Positions 1-12,118 of a DNA stretch of 64,000 nt are shown piece by piece. This DNA comes from Rhizopus sp. PT2906. Taxonomy: Eukaryota > Mucoromycota > Mucoromycetes > Mucorales > Rhizopodaceae. The notes below the pieces were generated by a model. That model saw nothing but the letters and a program-made list of their open reading frames with translations, was not told the DNA's origin and did no database searches. The DNA lies in contig JAMYHX010000003.1 of the NCBI GenBank assembly GCA_025529335.1, positions 1 through 64,000 on the forward strand, given 5' to 3'. The stretch's first letter is position 1; the number at the start of each line of letters is the position of its first letter. The position numbers were made by a program, and so were the translations under genes.

Positions 1-1273
1 GGTTATGCTACTTTATATGTTTGTGTTATCTGAGCTTTAAACGTAATGACGAAAGGGGATATTGTTTTATAAATAATATACATCAAACACGTCAAGGGAT
101 ATCTTTTACCTTATTTAGTGCTAATAGTGTATGGATATGCTAGTAGTCTAAATCTTAACTTGTTTATATCTCATGGTCAGGATTGTCTATTTGATCCATC
201 CACTGTTCATTTGATGCAAATACTGTCTGCACACTCTCTCTTTCTTCGCTTTTTCAACCTTCTGTTGTATATAAAGCCACTTTTATTCATTACAAACGTC
301 TTTTTCTTTATAAAAAGTATTGATGACGCGCTAAAAATTACCCACGAGTGATAATAAAGGAAAAGAAAAAGGTACGTGTGACGTGATGCTTTCAATAGCA
401 GACAAATCATCTCCCACCTCTCCCTTTCTAATGCAGTCTAATAAGGAAAAAGAGATGACTATAGGGCATAATAGTCTATACACATGAGCAAATATAGTTA
501 AATACATATGTATTCACATAGGTTCAGTAGTATGGTTTTTTTAGGTCTCAAATGTACGCGTGTGTGTGTATACGTAGATGCATACATAGGACTTCAATCC
601 ATTATATAATCCTTAAATACTAGGTGCTTTTCTTTTTATAAAATGTATTAAAAAGAAACATGCTTTATTCTCTATGACATAACTTGACACAAGCAAATAA
701 AAGCCAGTGCCTTAGTGCCAAGGTTTAACCCAGCTTCGGCCCATTTGATCCCTCCATTCATATTCCTGATCTCAATATCGGATGGATGGTCCAGAAATTA
801 GAGCCAGAACTTTTGAAATCACATAGTGTATGTACCGTGTTTTCAAATTTATTAAAGCCACCTCATATGTTTCGAATTATCCCCCCCTGTCTTTGTTATC
901 GTATGCGCAAATGTACATGAATGTTTCAATTCATGACCTTTTTGTAATTTACTTATTTGGGTAATAGTTGATTACGAAAATGATAATCCACAAGAACTGT
1001 CAAGACTTTAAAGAAAAATGGACAAGCCATTTAAAAGATACTTGCGTTAATGTTATATTTCGTAGCTTGACTTGGATATCAAAATAGAGAGTGTGTCTTT
1101 TGATTTCTGTTCATATTATATTGTTACACGCTTTATGATTGGCTGGATGATCTGGCAATTTATCCGCGAACCCAAAAAAAAAAGCAAGGGCGCAAACAAG
1201 TAAAGTTTCTTTTCTTCTTTTGTTCGTTACAGTTCCTATTTAGTTAACCCCCCCTCTCTCTTTTATTTAAATC
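1..1273. other. Gene-free stretch upstream of cytochrome b5
   Basis: I see no convincing coding exon here. The open frames are short, lack splice-joined continuations and match no family I recognise. Pyrimidine-rich tracts (C-runs and CT-runs near 1247-1262) sit just before the cytochrome b5 start and probably form its promoter and 5' leader. Confidence 0.5.
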
Positions 1274-1979
1274 ATGTCTACCAAGGTTATTAGCTTAAAT
1301 GAAGTTGCTCAACACAAGTCAAAGAATGACTTATGGTTAGTTATTCATAACAAAGTGTATGATATCACTTCTTTTGTTGTCGAGGTAAGCTTAATAACAG
1401 TTTATGTCTGGACTATCAGTATTAATATGGTTGCATATGAACAAATAGCATCCTGGTGGTAAGTTGATTTAAAAATGACACGTCCTTTTTTTTTATTTTT
1501 GAATTAATGTCTTGTAGGTGAGGAGGTTTTGATTGACGAAGCAGGTAATTTATAAAAGTAAAAGAAAGATGATCATTATTATTAACTCTTATAATATATA
1601 TAGGCAAGGATGCCACTGAAGCATTTGAAGATATTGGACACTCTGATGAAGCACGTGAGATGCTTGACAAGTACCAAATTGGTGTTTTAGATGAAGCTGT
1701 AAGAAATTGAACTAGACCGAAAGAGAGAAGAAAACTGAACTTTCTTTTTTATTATAGTCACAAAAGAAGGAATACAATGTCAACATTATTCGTGCTGGTG
1801 AATTACCAGAAGAACAAAAGAGCGGCTCGTAAGTTATTTTTTTAAAGGTGATACACATCGTCCCCCTCACACATTCATACCCTGGTATTTCTTATAGCTC
1901 CTGGCGTATTATTTTACCTGCCCTTGCCATTCTTGGTGCTGTTGTCTACAAGTTTGTTGTTGCACCCAAATCTCATTAA
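1274..1979 (+). CDS. Cytochrome b5, tail-anchored ER haem protein
   Basis: Small electron carrier that passes electrons to desaturases, sterol enzymes and P450s on the ER surface. Six exons join exactly: 1274-1384, 1449-1458, 1518-1544, 1604-1698, 1758-1828, 1898-1979, giving about 131 residues. The haem-binding domain covers roughly residues 1-85. The first axial histidine lies in HPGGEE and the second in the IGHSDEAR segment. A single hydrophobic helix near the C-terminus (IILPALAILGAVVYKFVV) with a short basic tail fits a tail anchor. Exon 2 is only 10 bases and carries the His-Pro-Gly codons of the haem loop, so a gene finder could easily miss it. The stop codon overlaps an AATAAA signal at 1978-1983. 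Family assignment is secure; the exact paralogue is not. Confidence 0.93.
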
Positions 1980-4278
1980 TAAACCTGTTTTTTTTTCATT
2001 CATCATGTCAATAATAAGAATATGTTCAGCCGATTGGAGACCCCGAGTGGTGAAAGAAACACTCGATGTACTATGATGACCTGATGGTTATTAACCACCG
2101 TTGTCCTTAGTCTCGCAAGCCAACAAACGGGGGGCAAGAGTAAAAAAAAAAGAAGAACTCTTTTCTTTTACTCTCACGAAATGAAATGTATTTTCGTGTC
2201 CCACAGGGGAAAGTTGGGCTTTTTGAAAGAAGAAGATACTAAAAGCTAGTGTGCGCTGAAAGTGAATTTCTGATCAAGCTTCAATCAAGTTGTGGGGTCA
2301 TCTTCTATGCATATTTCCTTTTCTATTGGCCAAAAGTCTCTTGGCTCAGCTTAAACTCTGGGAAAAAGCTGTGTTTTGAGTCGCTCATGCCTTAACCCTA
2401 TACAAATCAGTTTTTTTCTTCTTCTTTCATTCACTCCCTTTCCTCAACATAACCTGAGGGTATCTCAAATGTTTGGTTTAACAGACTGAACGTGATGAAA
2501 AGTATACATGCTTATTTGTTGTAAATACCTTTCTGTTTCCATAACAACTAGATGATGAGCTGAATGCACCTTTTATGAAGAATATTTTTAGTCACTGCTC
2601 TTTAGCAATCATGTCTTGCTTGTTTCTAACAAACATTTCTCTGTTGAACAAAAAGAAAAACCTATTGTCCAAAGTTACAAAATTATGCTAATCATAAAAG
2701 TTGATGAAGCACTTTTTTGAGCACTGAAGCAACCAACAGAAAAGCAAAGCATGTTCCTAAGGACAAGGTTTTCTTGTACCTACTTTAACCTTGATTAAAG
2801 ATAAGAAAAAAAAGGAAAAATAAATGATGGCAAAAGACCGTGTTAAGTACCTTATTTACTCCTTCTTAATTGGTTCGTTTTGTTTACTCCTTTTTTAAGC
2901 AAAAAAGATCTTCAAGAAGACATGTAGTGTATCATCAAAACAGAAAAAGAAAAATACTAGCAGTGATCTATTTTTTACAAGTTACTTTATTCGTGCCACA
3001 CAAAGTTCAATAGGATGTACAATACTCAGTTCCATTCTATCTATTCCAGTTGATGATGTCTCCTACTTCCAACATGTTTCTGAAGCCTGTCTTTTTAAAA
3101 GTCCTTACGGTGTGATTGTTATTTTAGTTTACCTAATAGCGGTATTCAAAGCTATTTTGTGCTTTCAATGCCTTTTTATCATTGCTTTTCTCTCTCTTTA
3201 ACTTCCCGTACAGTTCTGTTCTTATAAAATAATAGCTTTTAAACTGAATACAAGTGCTGGATAAAAACAGTCAGACCGTCTTTCCGAATTTTTCTGCCCA
3301 TCACAAGGAAGCCCGTCATTAAAGCATTAAACAGTCTCGTTAGAAAAAAGTTAGTCATGAGCGTCATTGTGACCCAACAAAACAAAGTGATATACTATCA
3401 TTATAGCAATGACACAGTTAACGATATGGTTATTGATAATAGTCCACTATATAAACCAATCAAATGACAAGAGATTATTGACGCTTTGAATGTTTACTTT
3501 GGCATGAAACATCAGATAGGAGCTGCATAAACACTCTTGTTTTCTTTCAGCCATGATAAGAAAGATTTCACTACCCATAATTTATCTAAAAATGTTACAA
3601 AGTGTTTTTCAATGAAAAACACTTTGCGCAGAAGGTTCAAATTGATGCTCTTTTATCGTACAATTAGTACCTTTAGACTATATTTATCTTGTTATGATCC
3701 TGTTTTTGCATCAAGGTTACTCTCTTTTTTATAGAATTATGCATTTTACAAGAGGTAGGACAACTACGTCAGTAGATGCATTTCCTTCACTGTTTATCTA
3801 GAGTTTATCTCTTGATATGGTTCCGGCTTTCATAACTTGTAAAATGTTGCACTGAAATTATGTGTGAGAAGGTCTAATCATGAGCATGATGATAAAATGT
3901 ATACATTTCATAGTTGTAAAGAATGTTTTTATGCTATATGGATGATATTTAAGGTATCGATATCATTACAAGGAGAATGTTGGAGTATATATATATATAT
4001 ATGTTTATCTCAAATATCAAATGCATTACCCCTTCTTTTTTAAAACGATGCACAAGATGTAAATAAGAACGAACGATTATCTTTATAAAATCAGATGAAG
4101 TAGTAGTAGTAATAGTAGTAATAATAGTAATAAGGTTGTAGAATGTTCCCATGTTGTGTAAAAGGGAATAGTAGGGTTTATTTTGCGCTTTTGGGAAAAT
4201 ATGGAACAATAAAAACTTTAATTCCCTTTCGATTTTTTTCTTTTTTTTTCTATTTTATCCCTAAATTATTCAAAAACC
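1980..4278. other. Intergenic stretch with a hairpin-rich block at its start
   Basis: No protein-coding gene is supported. The block 2044-2198 contains five successive perfect short hairpins, listed separately. The rest is AT-rich and includes a (TA)n run near 3986-4002 and a TAG/TAA trinucleotide run near 4097-4133 just before the next gene. Confidence 0.5.
2044..2198. other. Cluster of five short perfect hairpins, possible structured RNA
   Basis: Stems read directly: CGAGTG 2044-2049 with CACTCG 2060-2065; TGGTT 2085-2089 with AACCA 2093-2097; CCGTT 2098-2102 with AACGG 2126-2130; AGAGTAAAA 2137-2145 with TTTTACTCT 2166-2174; CACGAAA 2175-2181 with TTTCGTG 2192-2198. The block begins about 65 bases after the cytochrome b5 stop, so it could belong to that 3' UTR, be a separate small RNA, or be chance in AT-rich DNA. 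No known RNA family was recognised, and the strand is unknown. Confidence 0.3.
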
Positions 4279-5132
4279 ATGTGGATTGACACTTCTCTTC
4301 AAAATCAAGGCTATCATTTACATAAAGGTACTCTCTCTCTCTCTTGATTAGTTTAAATAACTTGTATTAACATTCATAAAGAACAAGTATTGAGTGTCGA
4401 TAAACTTCAACTTTATAATGAAGATGATGATACCACAACAGACAACGGAAAGACATTGAGCAGTGTGGTCACTATCACAGACAATATCTCTCATGATTCA
4501 TCTTTATATGAAGAAGAAGAGTCTCTGGCTACATTTGAAAAGATCATGAAAGACCCTGAGAATAGTAGAATATCTAAATATCGAAACACTTATTTTATGG
4601 ATGGAGGAAGTAGATTTATTTCTGTAAGTACTCTTTATTACTATTATTATTATTATTATAATCTAATGTATATGTTCAGTTACCTACTTTGGGTAATACG
4701 AGCACAAAAGCCGCATCACATATTAGTCGAGTGTTTGAAGATTGGCTTCAATACAAGTTATATCATCAAAACTACGATGAACGTTTACCCATCCTGGAGG
4801 ATTCAGTTGAGTTGATTGCAGAGGATATTGTCAACAAACTAAAGTCACGAAATTCAGTAAGGGGATTAGCTGGACTTGCCCGTATTTTTATACAAATCAG
4901 AACAGGTCACATCTATACATATCATCCATTAGAAGATGGTCAGCCTCTTATTACTGCCGATATGGAAGATTTCTTCCAACAGTTTCCATTATTCGTTGAA
5001 ATCATTATTTATACAATGCCGAGAGAAGATCAATCGATTGAAGATGTTCAACTATTATTAACCGTAGAGAATATAACGATCAACCCTTCTGAGCCATATC
5101 AAATAAAGCAAGATATTCAACTTGTAGCTTAA
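4279..5132 (+). CDS. Unrecognised 245-residue protein
   Basis: I do not recognise this protein. Three exons join exactly: 4279-4327, 4388-4623, 4680-5132. The N-terminal third is acidic and Ser/Thr-rich (residues about 20-65). The C-terminal 150 residues look like a compact globular domain with alternating hydrophobic residues, including a segment with GLAGLARIFIQIRTGH and a Pro-rich tail. No signal peptide or membrane helix is seen. The second intron contains a (TAT)n run. The gene converges on the CCDC130-like gene, with only 43 bases between the two stops, and AATAAA repeats lie directly after this stop. The clean splice frame makes it a real gene; no function is assigned. Confidence 0.75.
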
Positions 5133-5175
5133 TACCCTTCTTTTTGGCTGTAAATAAATAAATAAATTATTCGTT

Positions 5176-5237
5176 TTATTCAGTATCTGAATCACTATAC
5201 AACACTAAACCTCCATTACTACTGCTACTACTACTAC

Positions 5238-5268
<31 letters not shown>

Positions 5269-6313
5269 CTTTTTTGATTTTTTGTTGGTATCCTTATTAT
5301 CACTATCAGAGGATCGTTTTATCCGATTAGAAAATGATGAATTCAAAAAGGGATCAGTCTTTAGTCTGGTCTGTATCTTGGCCAAATGAATTGCTTGATT
5401 TTTTGTCTTGATCTTACGGAATAACGGTGATACGGCTGTTTCTAATCGTTTTTGATCTAGTAGATGACTTGTGTCATACTCTACACTTTTGGCTTTCACT
5501 ATATCTTCAGGTATCTCGGGTAATAATTCTATATGTAGTGAATGTTTATCTCGTATCTTGTCTGCTTCTTCCTTTGCTGCCTTATCCATCTTCTTTTCTT
5601 CTCGAAGCCTTCTTCGTAGCTGTTGTGAGCGTGTATAAGGGTCGGCCCATTGCTGGTTATTCAGTTGCTGTAACTGGCTAATGCGCGGCACTGAATCATC
5701 CAGTGTCTTTTTATCAAGCACCTCATGTTCCAATCGAAACATCGGATTTGTCTCCAATTGCTCCTTTTCTTTTTCGTCTTGGAACTGGATCACCTCCGTA
5801 TCCTTTGGATCCCACTCTTCTACTTTCTTTTGTGCACCACTGACAACAACATAGGCCGTATTCTATTTCAATATGAGCATATGCTATAGAGGGAAGCCTT
5901 CAAAAAAATACCTTTGGATCAGTATGAATCTCTATCCAATTACTGCATAAATGACATCGCATTCGAAACTGGTATATGGGTGTACTATAGTAATTGCCAA
6001 TCTTTTTCTTTTCTGCATTATATCTCACACCTTGTCCAATATGCTCATTACAACCCAAGCACCAAATGTTGTATGGTAATTCAAATCTGAAAAAGAGTGA
6101 ATTGTTTGTATAATTGCTTTAATCTATACAACTTACCTTACGATTAGAATGCCTTCTTTCAGCTTTCGAGCTCTATCTCCTAATGCATGTTTTCCTTGAT
6201 ATGTGTTGATAGAACCCTACAGCTTTATTAGTTCCTCTTTTATAAGCTATACTTTATGAATGTACCTTGTCCGGTGTCCAGTCAGGTGGGTAGTATTTGT
6301 TGAATGGTTGCAT
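5176..6313 (-). CDS. CWC16 family splicing factor, CCDC130/Saf4-like
   Basis: Spliceosome-associated protein related to Yju2 and CCDC130. Exons on the minus strand join exactly: 6313-6266, 6216-6137, 6086-5912, 5862-5176, giving 329 residues. The N-terminus starts MQPFNKYYPPDW, characteristic of this family. It is followed by a region with two CxxC pairs (CLGC and CHLC) expected to bind zinc, then a charged helical region rich in Glu, Lys and Arg. The C-terminal tail is low complexity: a run of Asn then Ser codons at about 5218-5266, then an acidic end (SDSDTE). The FNKYYPPD start and the residues around the Cys pairs favour the CCDC130/Saf4 branch over Yju2 itself, but the branch is inferred by eye. 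Confidence 0.88.
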
Positions 6314-7814
6314 ATAAAAGGCCGTAGCTCAAAGAAAGAAGGAAAAAAAAAAAAAAGGCAAGTGTGACTTTTTTGTAAGTTGCATGATTCTTGTCACAAT
6401 GTATCCGAAAGCTGATATTATTTCTAAAAAAGCGTACATACTTTATTGATCAAGAATGAGCATATATTATGCTTAACTAGAAGACTAATGAATAACGTGT
6501 ATGAAAAATAAAAGCAAAGATATCCATGATGGCTGCTGATTGTGGAGAAAACCAACCGCTTCGTTTGCTTATTTCATCTATTCTGGTTTATAAAAAAGAT
6601 GATGCCAGTATGATGCTACCAGAAAAAAGGGGGATAAGCTATTGCTGCTTACTCAAGTTTTTATCAAATGACGTTGGATAAAATCATTTTAGGCGGTTCT
6701 TGAATAAAGTATAAGTCATCGTTGGTCCTGGATCTTATTGTTCTTTCACACTGTTCCTTGACCGTGAGAAGAGCCTTTTTTAAACAGTGGATGTTTATTT
6801 AACTCAAAATATAAGAGTTACTAAAACTTGTCCATTCATTGATCTTTATTCTATATTTGGTATCAATGCAAAGAATTAACCAATGTGCATTTGTTTCTTT
6901 CACTATTTTCTATAAGCTTTTTCAAGATTAGAGTGTGTACGTGTGTTTGTTTGTTTGTTTTAGCTTAAATATTGTTCCTGTGCCGTATCAGCTACCAATA
7001 CCTGATTGAGTTACATGAAATCTTTTTCATATTTACACTGTATGTGCCACATCTTTTATCCATAATAGCTCAGTTACCACTCTGTAACCCTCCCTTGAAT
7101 CCAAAACAAAGCCAAACAAAAAAATAACGCTAAACATATTACTAACTTTATACAAGTGCCAAGAACCATATGATTGACCATTGCAGAAACTCTACCTCTA
7201 TGTACGGATCCTTTTTTTTTTTTTTTCTAATCACGTCTACAGCTCTTGCATAAAATGTAATTGAAAACATAAATACTTTATAATGAACACTGTTAATATA
7301 AACAAACATGGTTGTAATTATGGAAACAATTATTTTCTATTTATGCAATGTAACCTGGATACATGCACAGTAAGAGATAAGACTGTTATGAATTTTCTAC
7401 CTTGTGTAAAAAGCACTATCCCCCTTTTTGTCATTTTTCCCTCATATGAAAATATGAATCTGTGTCATCTGTGATAAACTTTAGCAGCCTAAAATGACGC
7501 TAACCAAAATAAATAAACTCACATTTCAATATTAACAACCATTTATGCAGAACGAGCCATTTTTTAATAATCGTTGATAACCAATGGACATCTATGCATG
7601 GAGTAAAACAATTTGACCGCAGAATAAGCTCAGAAGGAGAAAGAAAAAAAACAAGAGATAAGGGAGATAGTTTGTTTCAGGTTGAACAAGACAAATATCA
7701 CTGCGTATATGTCAATGTTTAAGATTGATACCCGATTTCTATATTTATTATGGCACTTTCTGACTTTTGAGGCTAATTCGTACAACATTTTTTTTTATCA
7801 AGGAAATCATTTAT
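6314..7814. other. Intergenic stretch
   Basis: I see no supported gene. It holds the promoter side of the CCDC130-like gene, poly-A and poly-T runs (a long T-run near 7210-7226) and AT-rich sequence leading to the 3' end of the next minus-strand gene. Confidence 0.5.
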
Positions 7815-9835
7815 TTATTCTGGTGCATACAAAGTCTCTCGATTAGGCAAAGGTTTCGAACCAAAAGATGAGGCGCGACTTAGAGTTCCGTTTAATGGAC
7901 TGAGCTTATCTACCACTGTCTTGAGACCGTCCCATATCATGGAGCACCGAACGATAATACCATAATATGATAGCAGCTTGAGTCCATCCATGTTGTGATG
8001 ATGAATACCAATCTTGATCGTTTCCTTCAGTTCCTGCTGAGCATGGAAAGTTCCCGCATGGACCATCCGATGAATTTCGACCCAGTCTTCCGAAAAATCA
8101 CTCAGTGGTCGATTATGTTCTTTAAGGATAGTCGCTAACTTTCGCATGACGGTTAGACTATTGGCAAAGCATTCGAGGGTTTCACGGGTAGGTGTAGTGC
8201 GCACTTGTACTGCGCATGCATTCTGATCATTTCCTGATTGATTAATTAAAGGGAAGAGGAGTCTAAATGAAGCCAATGGCCAGACCACTCGTTTCATGGC
8301 CTCGATTGCCTCATTGTACCTCATGGTTCGTCGGAGATACCGTTTGCATCGTTCCTTGCCTCCTCCTAGAAAATGGAACAAGATTTGAAGATAGTATTCA
8401 TTCGACACATTCTTTAGCCGCGTTGACTCTGTCTGTAAGCGGGAAAGGACTGTGATGGCTTCGTTACTGACACGTGTGATTTCATCGTGGTCCCAGAATC
8501 GGGATATCTCCTCAACATCTTGATCCGTAGGAGGTTCTTTATATGTAGCTGATGTTGTCGAAAAGATACGTTGAAGGGTTTCCTTGATAGAGATCTGCGG
8601 TGTCTCTTGATTTCCATTATTTTCCGGTGTGGGTGCAACCGTGATCTGTGTCGAGATTCTCCGCTCTAATCTTGATGCTAAGGATTCGTTCATATTATCT
8701 TGCGTGAGATCAAGATAGTATTCCGCTGACCTCTCGTATAGGTTGGCAGCCTCGTCCATTGACTTTCCGAGATTGGTGCGCATGACACCAATGGCACGAG
8801 CTGGGAACACACAGAAAGATGCAACCCTAGATAAATATGATGAATATTTTTTAATATCAAGGTACTGATCAGGTTTTACATTGCAATAAGAACACCGATA
8901 ATCATGTTGCACACTCGCCATGCGCCTAATTGTGCTGCTGACGATAATCCCTCATGAGTAATTTCTTCGTAACCAGATAATAAAATGATGACAGTTGTTA
9001 ATAAGCCCTAATTGGATCTATTGTAAATAATGATGGGAAATAAATATGTGTTACTTACAATGCTTCCTGCATAAGAATAATTCGGGATCAGCTTGATTTT
9101 GGAAATAAAAAATATTTGGATAAACATTAAGATACAGAGAACAACTTCAGCTCTCCAATCCCACTGCAAGTTAAAGATGGCTCGAGTAATTGTGATAATG
9201 ATAATGCTTGCACAGCCACCAATGATAGTACCAAAGATTCTTTGAATGCTTAATGTCAAAAATCCGCCTACTGTGTTATCCAGCACAGTAACCACGGCCA
9301 CACCTAATAAATATGTGTGAATAGAGGAATAATTATGATAATAATTCCCATACCCATCCAAAAAGGGTTATGAAATACTTTTGAGACTGGATCAATAACG
9401 ACGAACAGGGCGGCAATCGTAAAGGCCACAGCCATTTGAAATGCATATCTGTTATTGTTATCTTTGTACTGCTTATGTAGCCACTGAAACAAGATAGTGT
9501 TTGTGATAGGCATTGTTGAACAGAGTACAAATTTTCTAGACTTTGGACAGGCTGTTACATCATCCCGTGTATGTTCATATCTTGGTGGATCGTCAATGAT
9601 AATGACTCTTTCTTTGGATCCACTCGTATGCACTGTTTGTTCGTTTGCAAAGACATTCATTTGCTCTTTGCTGCTTAGGTCTATATAATTTTCGGTAAGT
9701 CTATTTTAAGGGGTAGTCACTTTTAATTATATTACCATAGCCTTCATCTGGTATATCTATTACTGTCGTTGTTGTTTCCATAGGTACGATCGACGGCCGT
9801 TGACAAGACGACTTTTCGTTTATATAAGTTGACAT
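7815..9835 (-). CDS. FUSC/ALMT-like multi-pass membrane protein
   Basis: Probable transporter of the aromatic acid exporter / aluminium-activated malate transporter type superfamily. Five minus-strand exons join exactly: 9835-9736, 9680-9354, 9303-9059, 9007-8880, 8826-7815, giving 603 residues. Hydrophobic segments cluster between about residues 70 and 240. The join at 9354/9303 restores WMGVAVVTVLDNTVGG, close to the W-x-V-x-T-V-V motif followed by (E/D)xTVG of ALMT-like proteins. The C-terminal 330 residues form a soluble, mostly helical domain. The N-terminal 70 residues are hydrophilic. It shares a 374-base divergent promoter region with the sulfurtransferase. The substrate cannot be told from sequence; malate transport is not implied. 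Confidence 0.78.
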
Positions 9836-10209
9836 TTTAATAATAATAAAGTGAATTGAGTTGTAAAAATAAAATAAAAATAAAAAGGGGAAAAAAAAGC
9901 AAGATATAGTCTGCGTGGTCCATTTATATCAATGGCATAAAAACAAGTAGACACACAAATTAATTGCATAAAAGGTGTCACCAACTGTTGTTTATTAAAA
10001 CCGTCTCACTGTGTACGCCCTCTTTCTTTTTTTGAACGTCATCAAGCAGAAAATCTTCAATTTCTGCTATCCATTTATTTTTTCCCTTTTTTCCATCTTA
10101 TCTGTGTTACTTTATATGTTTAAACAAGTATTGACAGTGACTTCAAGACAGTGTAAGAGTTTGAATAATAATAATAATAAAAGTCATTTCATAATGTCAT
10201 GTAGACACC
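9836..10209. promoter_or_regulatory. Divergent promoter region
   Basis: A 374-base gap between the starts of the FUSC-like gene (leftward) and the sulfurtransferase gene (rightward). It contains A-rich and T-rich tracts and presumably both core promoters. I see no specific operator. Confidence 0.45.
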
Positions 10210-11217
10210 ATGTTGCAGAAACGTTCTTTTGCAAGTCTAATCTCCGTGCAGGAATTAAAGTCAAACCTTGAAAACGTCAAAATACTGGATGGTTCATGGC
10301 ATATGCCGAACAGTAACCGTGACCCTTATGATGAATTCTTAAAGAAAAGGATAGCCAAGAGTCAGTTTTTCCATATTGATGGTATCAAGGACACCTCGAC
10401 TGACCTTCCTCATATGCTTCCTTCACCTGAAGTCTTTGCAAACGCTGTTGGTAAGCTAAATATATCATCTGATCGTGCATCTATTCACGGATAAAAAAAA
10501 GGCAAATTGGGCATCGATCAACATGACCATGTGGTTGTTTATGACACGGTTGGCGTGTTTTCTGCTTGTAGAGTTTATTGGACCTTCAAGGTAACACACA
10601 AGTGACTCATTTGCTTATCTGAAGCTAAACAGTAAAAGGCCTTTGGACACGATACTGTCTCTGTTCTTAATGGCGGACTTCCTGCCTGGGATGGGCCTAC
10701 CGAAAGCGGCGTGCCTGAAAAGGTTCAAGAGAAGCATTATAAAGTACCTACGATCAACACACAGATCGTGCGTGATTATCCTACCATACTGGCCAATGCG
10801 CGCAAAGCTCAGTCCAATGAAGATTACATTCAAGTGTTGGATGCTCGTCCTTATGCGAGATTTACGGGTCAAGCTCCGGAGCCTCGTGAAGGGCTTAGTT
10901 CAGGCCATATGCCTGGATCCATTAGTGTTCCTTTTAATGAAGTAGTCGGCCCTGACGGTAAACTTTACGATGACGAAAAATTGAAGCAAATATTTCAAGG
11001 TAAAGGCGTCGATCTTTCGAAAGAAATCATTACCAGTTGTGGTAAGTCTATAAATTTTAGATTGTTGCATTTACTAATTTAAATTTCAGGCAGCGGCATC
11101 ACAGCGTCTATACTTTTTATGGCTCTTGAAAGAGCAGGCGCTAAAAATTTAGCTGTTTATGATGGCAGCTGGACAGAATATGCTGGTAGAAATGATGCTA
11201 TTATTATTAAAATCTAA
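10210..11217 (+). CDS. 3-mercaptopyruvate/thiosulfate sulfurtransferase, tandem rhodanese
   Basis: Transfers sulfur from mercaptopyruvate or thiosulfate to a thiophilic acceptor. Two rhodanese domains: the first from about residue 10 with ILDGSWHMP, the second with LDARPYARF, then the active-site loop CGSGITAS. A CGSG-type loop is typical of mercaptopyruvate sulfurtransferases; thiosulfate enzymes usually have CRKGVT. Four exons; introns begin at 10452, 10591 and 11042. The last intron falls within the Gly codon just after the catalytic Cys. The N-terminus MLQKRSFASL is basic and could be a weak mitochondrial signal. ATG 10210 is the first in-frame Met giving the whole first domain. Confidence 0.88.
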
Positions 11218-12118
11218 AATTAGCTAGTAAAATACATGTGTTTCTTTTTAGTTTGCAAATCATATGCATGCATTAATTCTGCAAAGCATGTGGAGCATAC
11301 ATGTTTATGTATACAAAGCTGAGTTCCGGTGTTGTCGTAAAAAAAAGGGGATTTCCTGCAAGAAATATTCTGTTTTGACAGAAAATTAACAAGAAATTGC
11401 ATTGTCAAACAATAATAGAATGTTGTTAAACTAGTACAGCTTTAAGTTTTGCTAGACACCCTGCATATTCTCACACTTGGAAAGTTCTTTATATAACATA
11501 CACTAGTCAAGATTGGCTTCTGATTAACAATTAAACACTTTATGCTTCTAGAACACGTGGACATCTTTAGATACACGTTTTTAATTTGAACAATTCAAAA
11601 AAAAGAATATTAAGTTTGGGACGATCGTAAGCTTTGTTATAGACAGTATACAAGAATGTGTATATTCTCAATTATAAAAGGTTATTTATCTTGATATATT
11701 AGAGCACTATACATAATGAAGCCTTGTATTTATGCAAGAAATAAACTTGATGTTATGTATCATTAATATGCTTCCAAGTACATGTAGTTAGCCGATACCT
11801 CCAATTTCTCTTATATATGTGTTAATTTATCATATTCACAAATGTAGTCAATAAAATGATGCACTTTGTCATTAAAAGAATCCATACGCTTTTTTCTCTT
11901 TTTCCCTTCATCTCACGCACATAGTACTTTGTATTAACATAATACCTCGTATTAAGTGTCATATGATATAATTCACTAGATGTAATTGGCTGACAGCATT
12001 TATTCTTGCATATAAATACCAGTTTCCCCTTTCTTTCTTTACTCTGTTCACAAATGATTCTAAAGAGCCTTACCCCATCCTGTTGTATTCTTATCTCTGT
12101 TCTCTGGAAACTTCCATA
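11218..12118. other. Intergenic stretch
   Basis: AT-rich, with many stop codons in all frames. No gene is supported. Confidence 0.5.

Noticed and set aside
2041..2110. Possible C/D box snoRNA because of a TATGATGA sequence
   Set aside because: The CTGA following it is only a few bases away and no D box sits at the expected distance; kept only as part of the hairpin cluster.
9497..9688. Plus-strand frame within the FUSC-like gene
   Set aside because: Antisense to an exon of the membrane protein gene whose splice-joined frame is exact.
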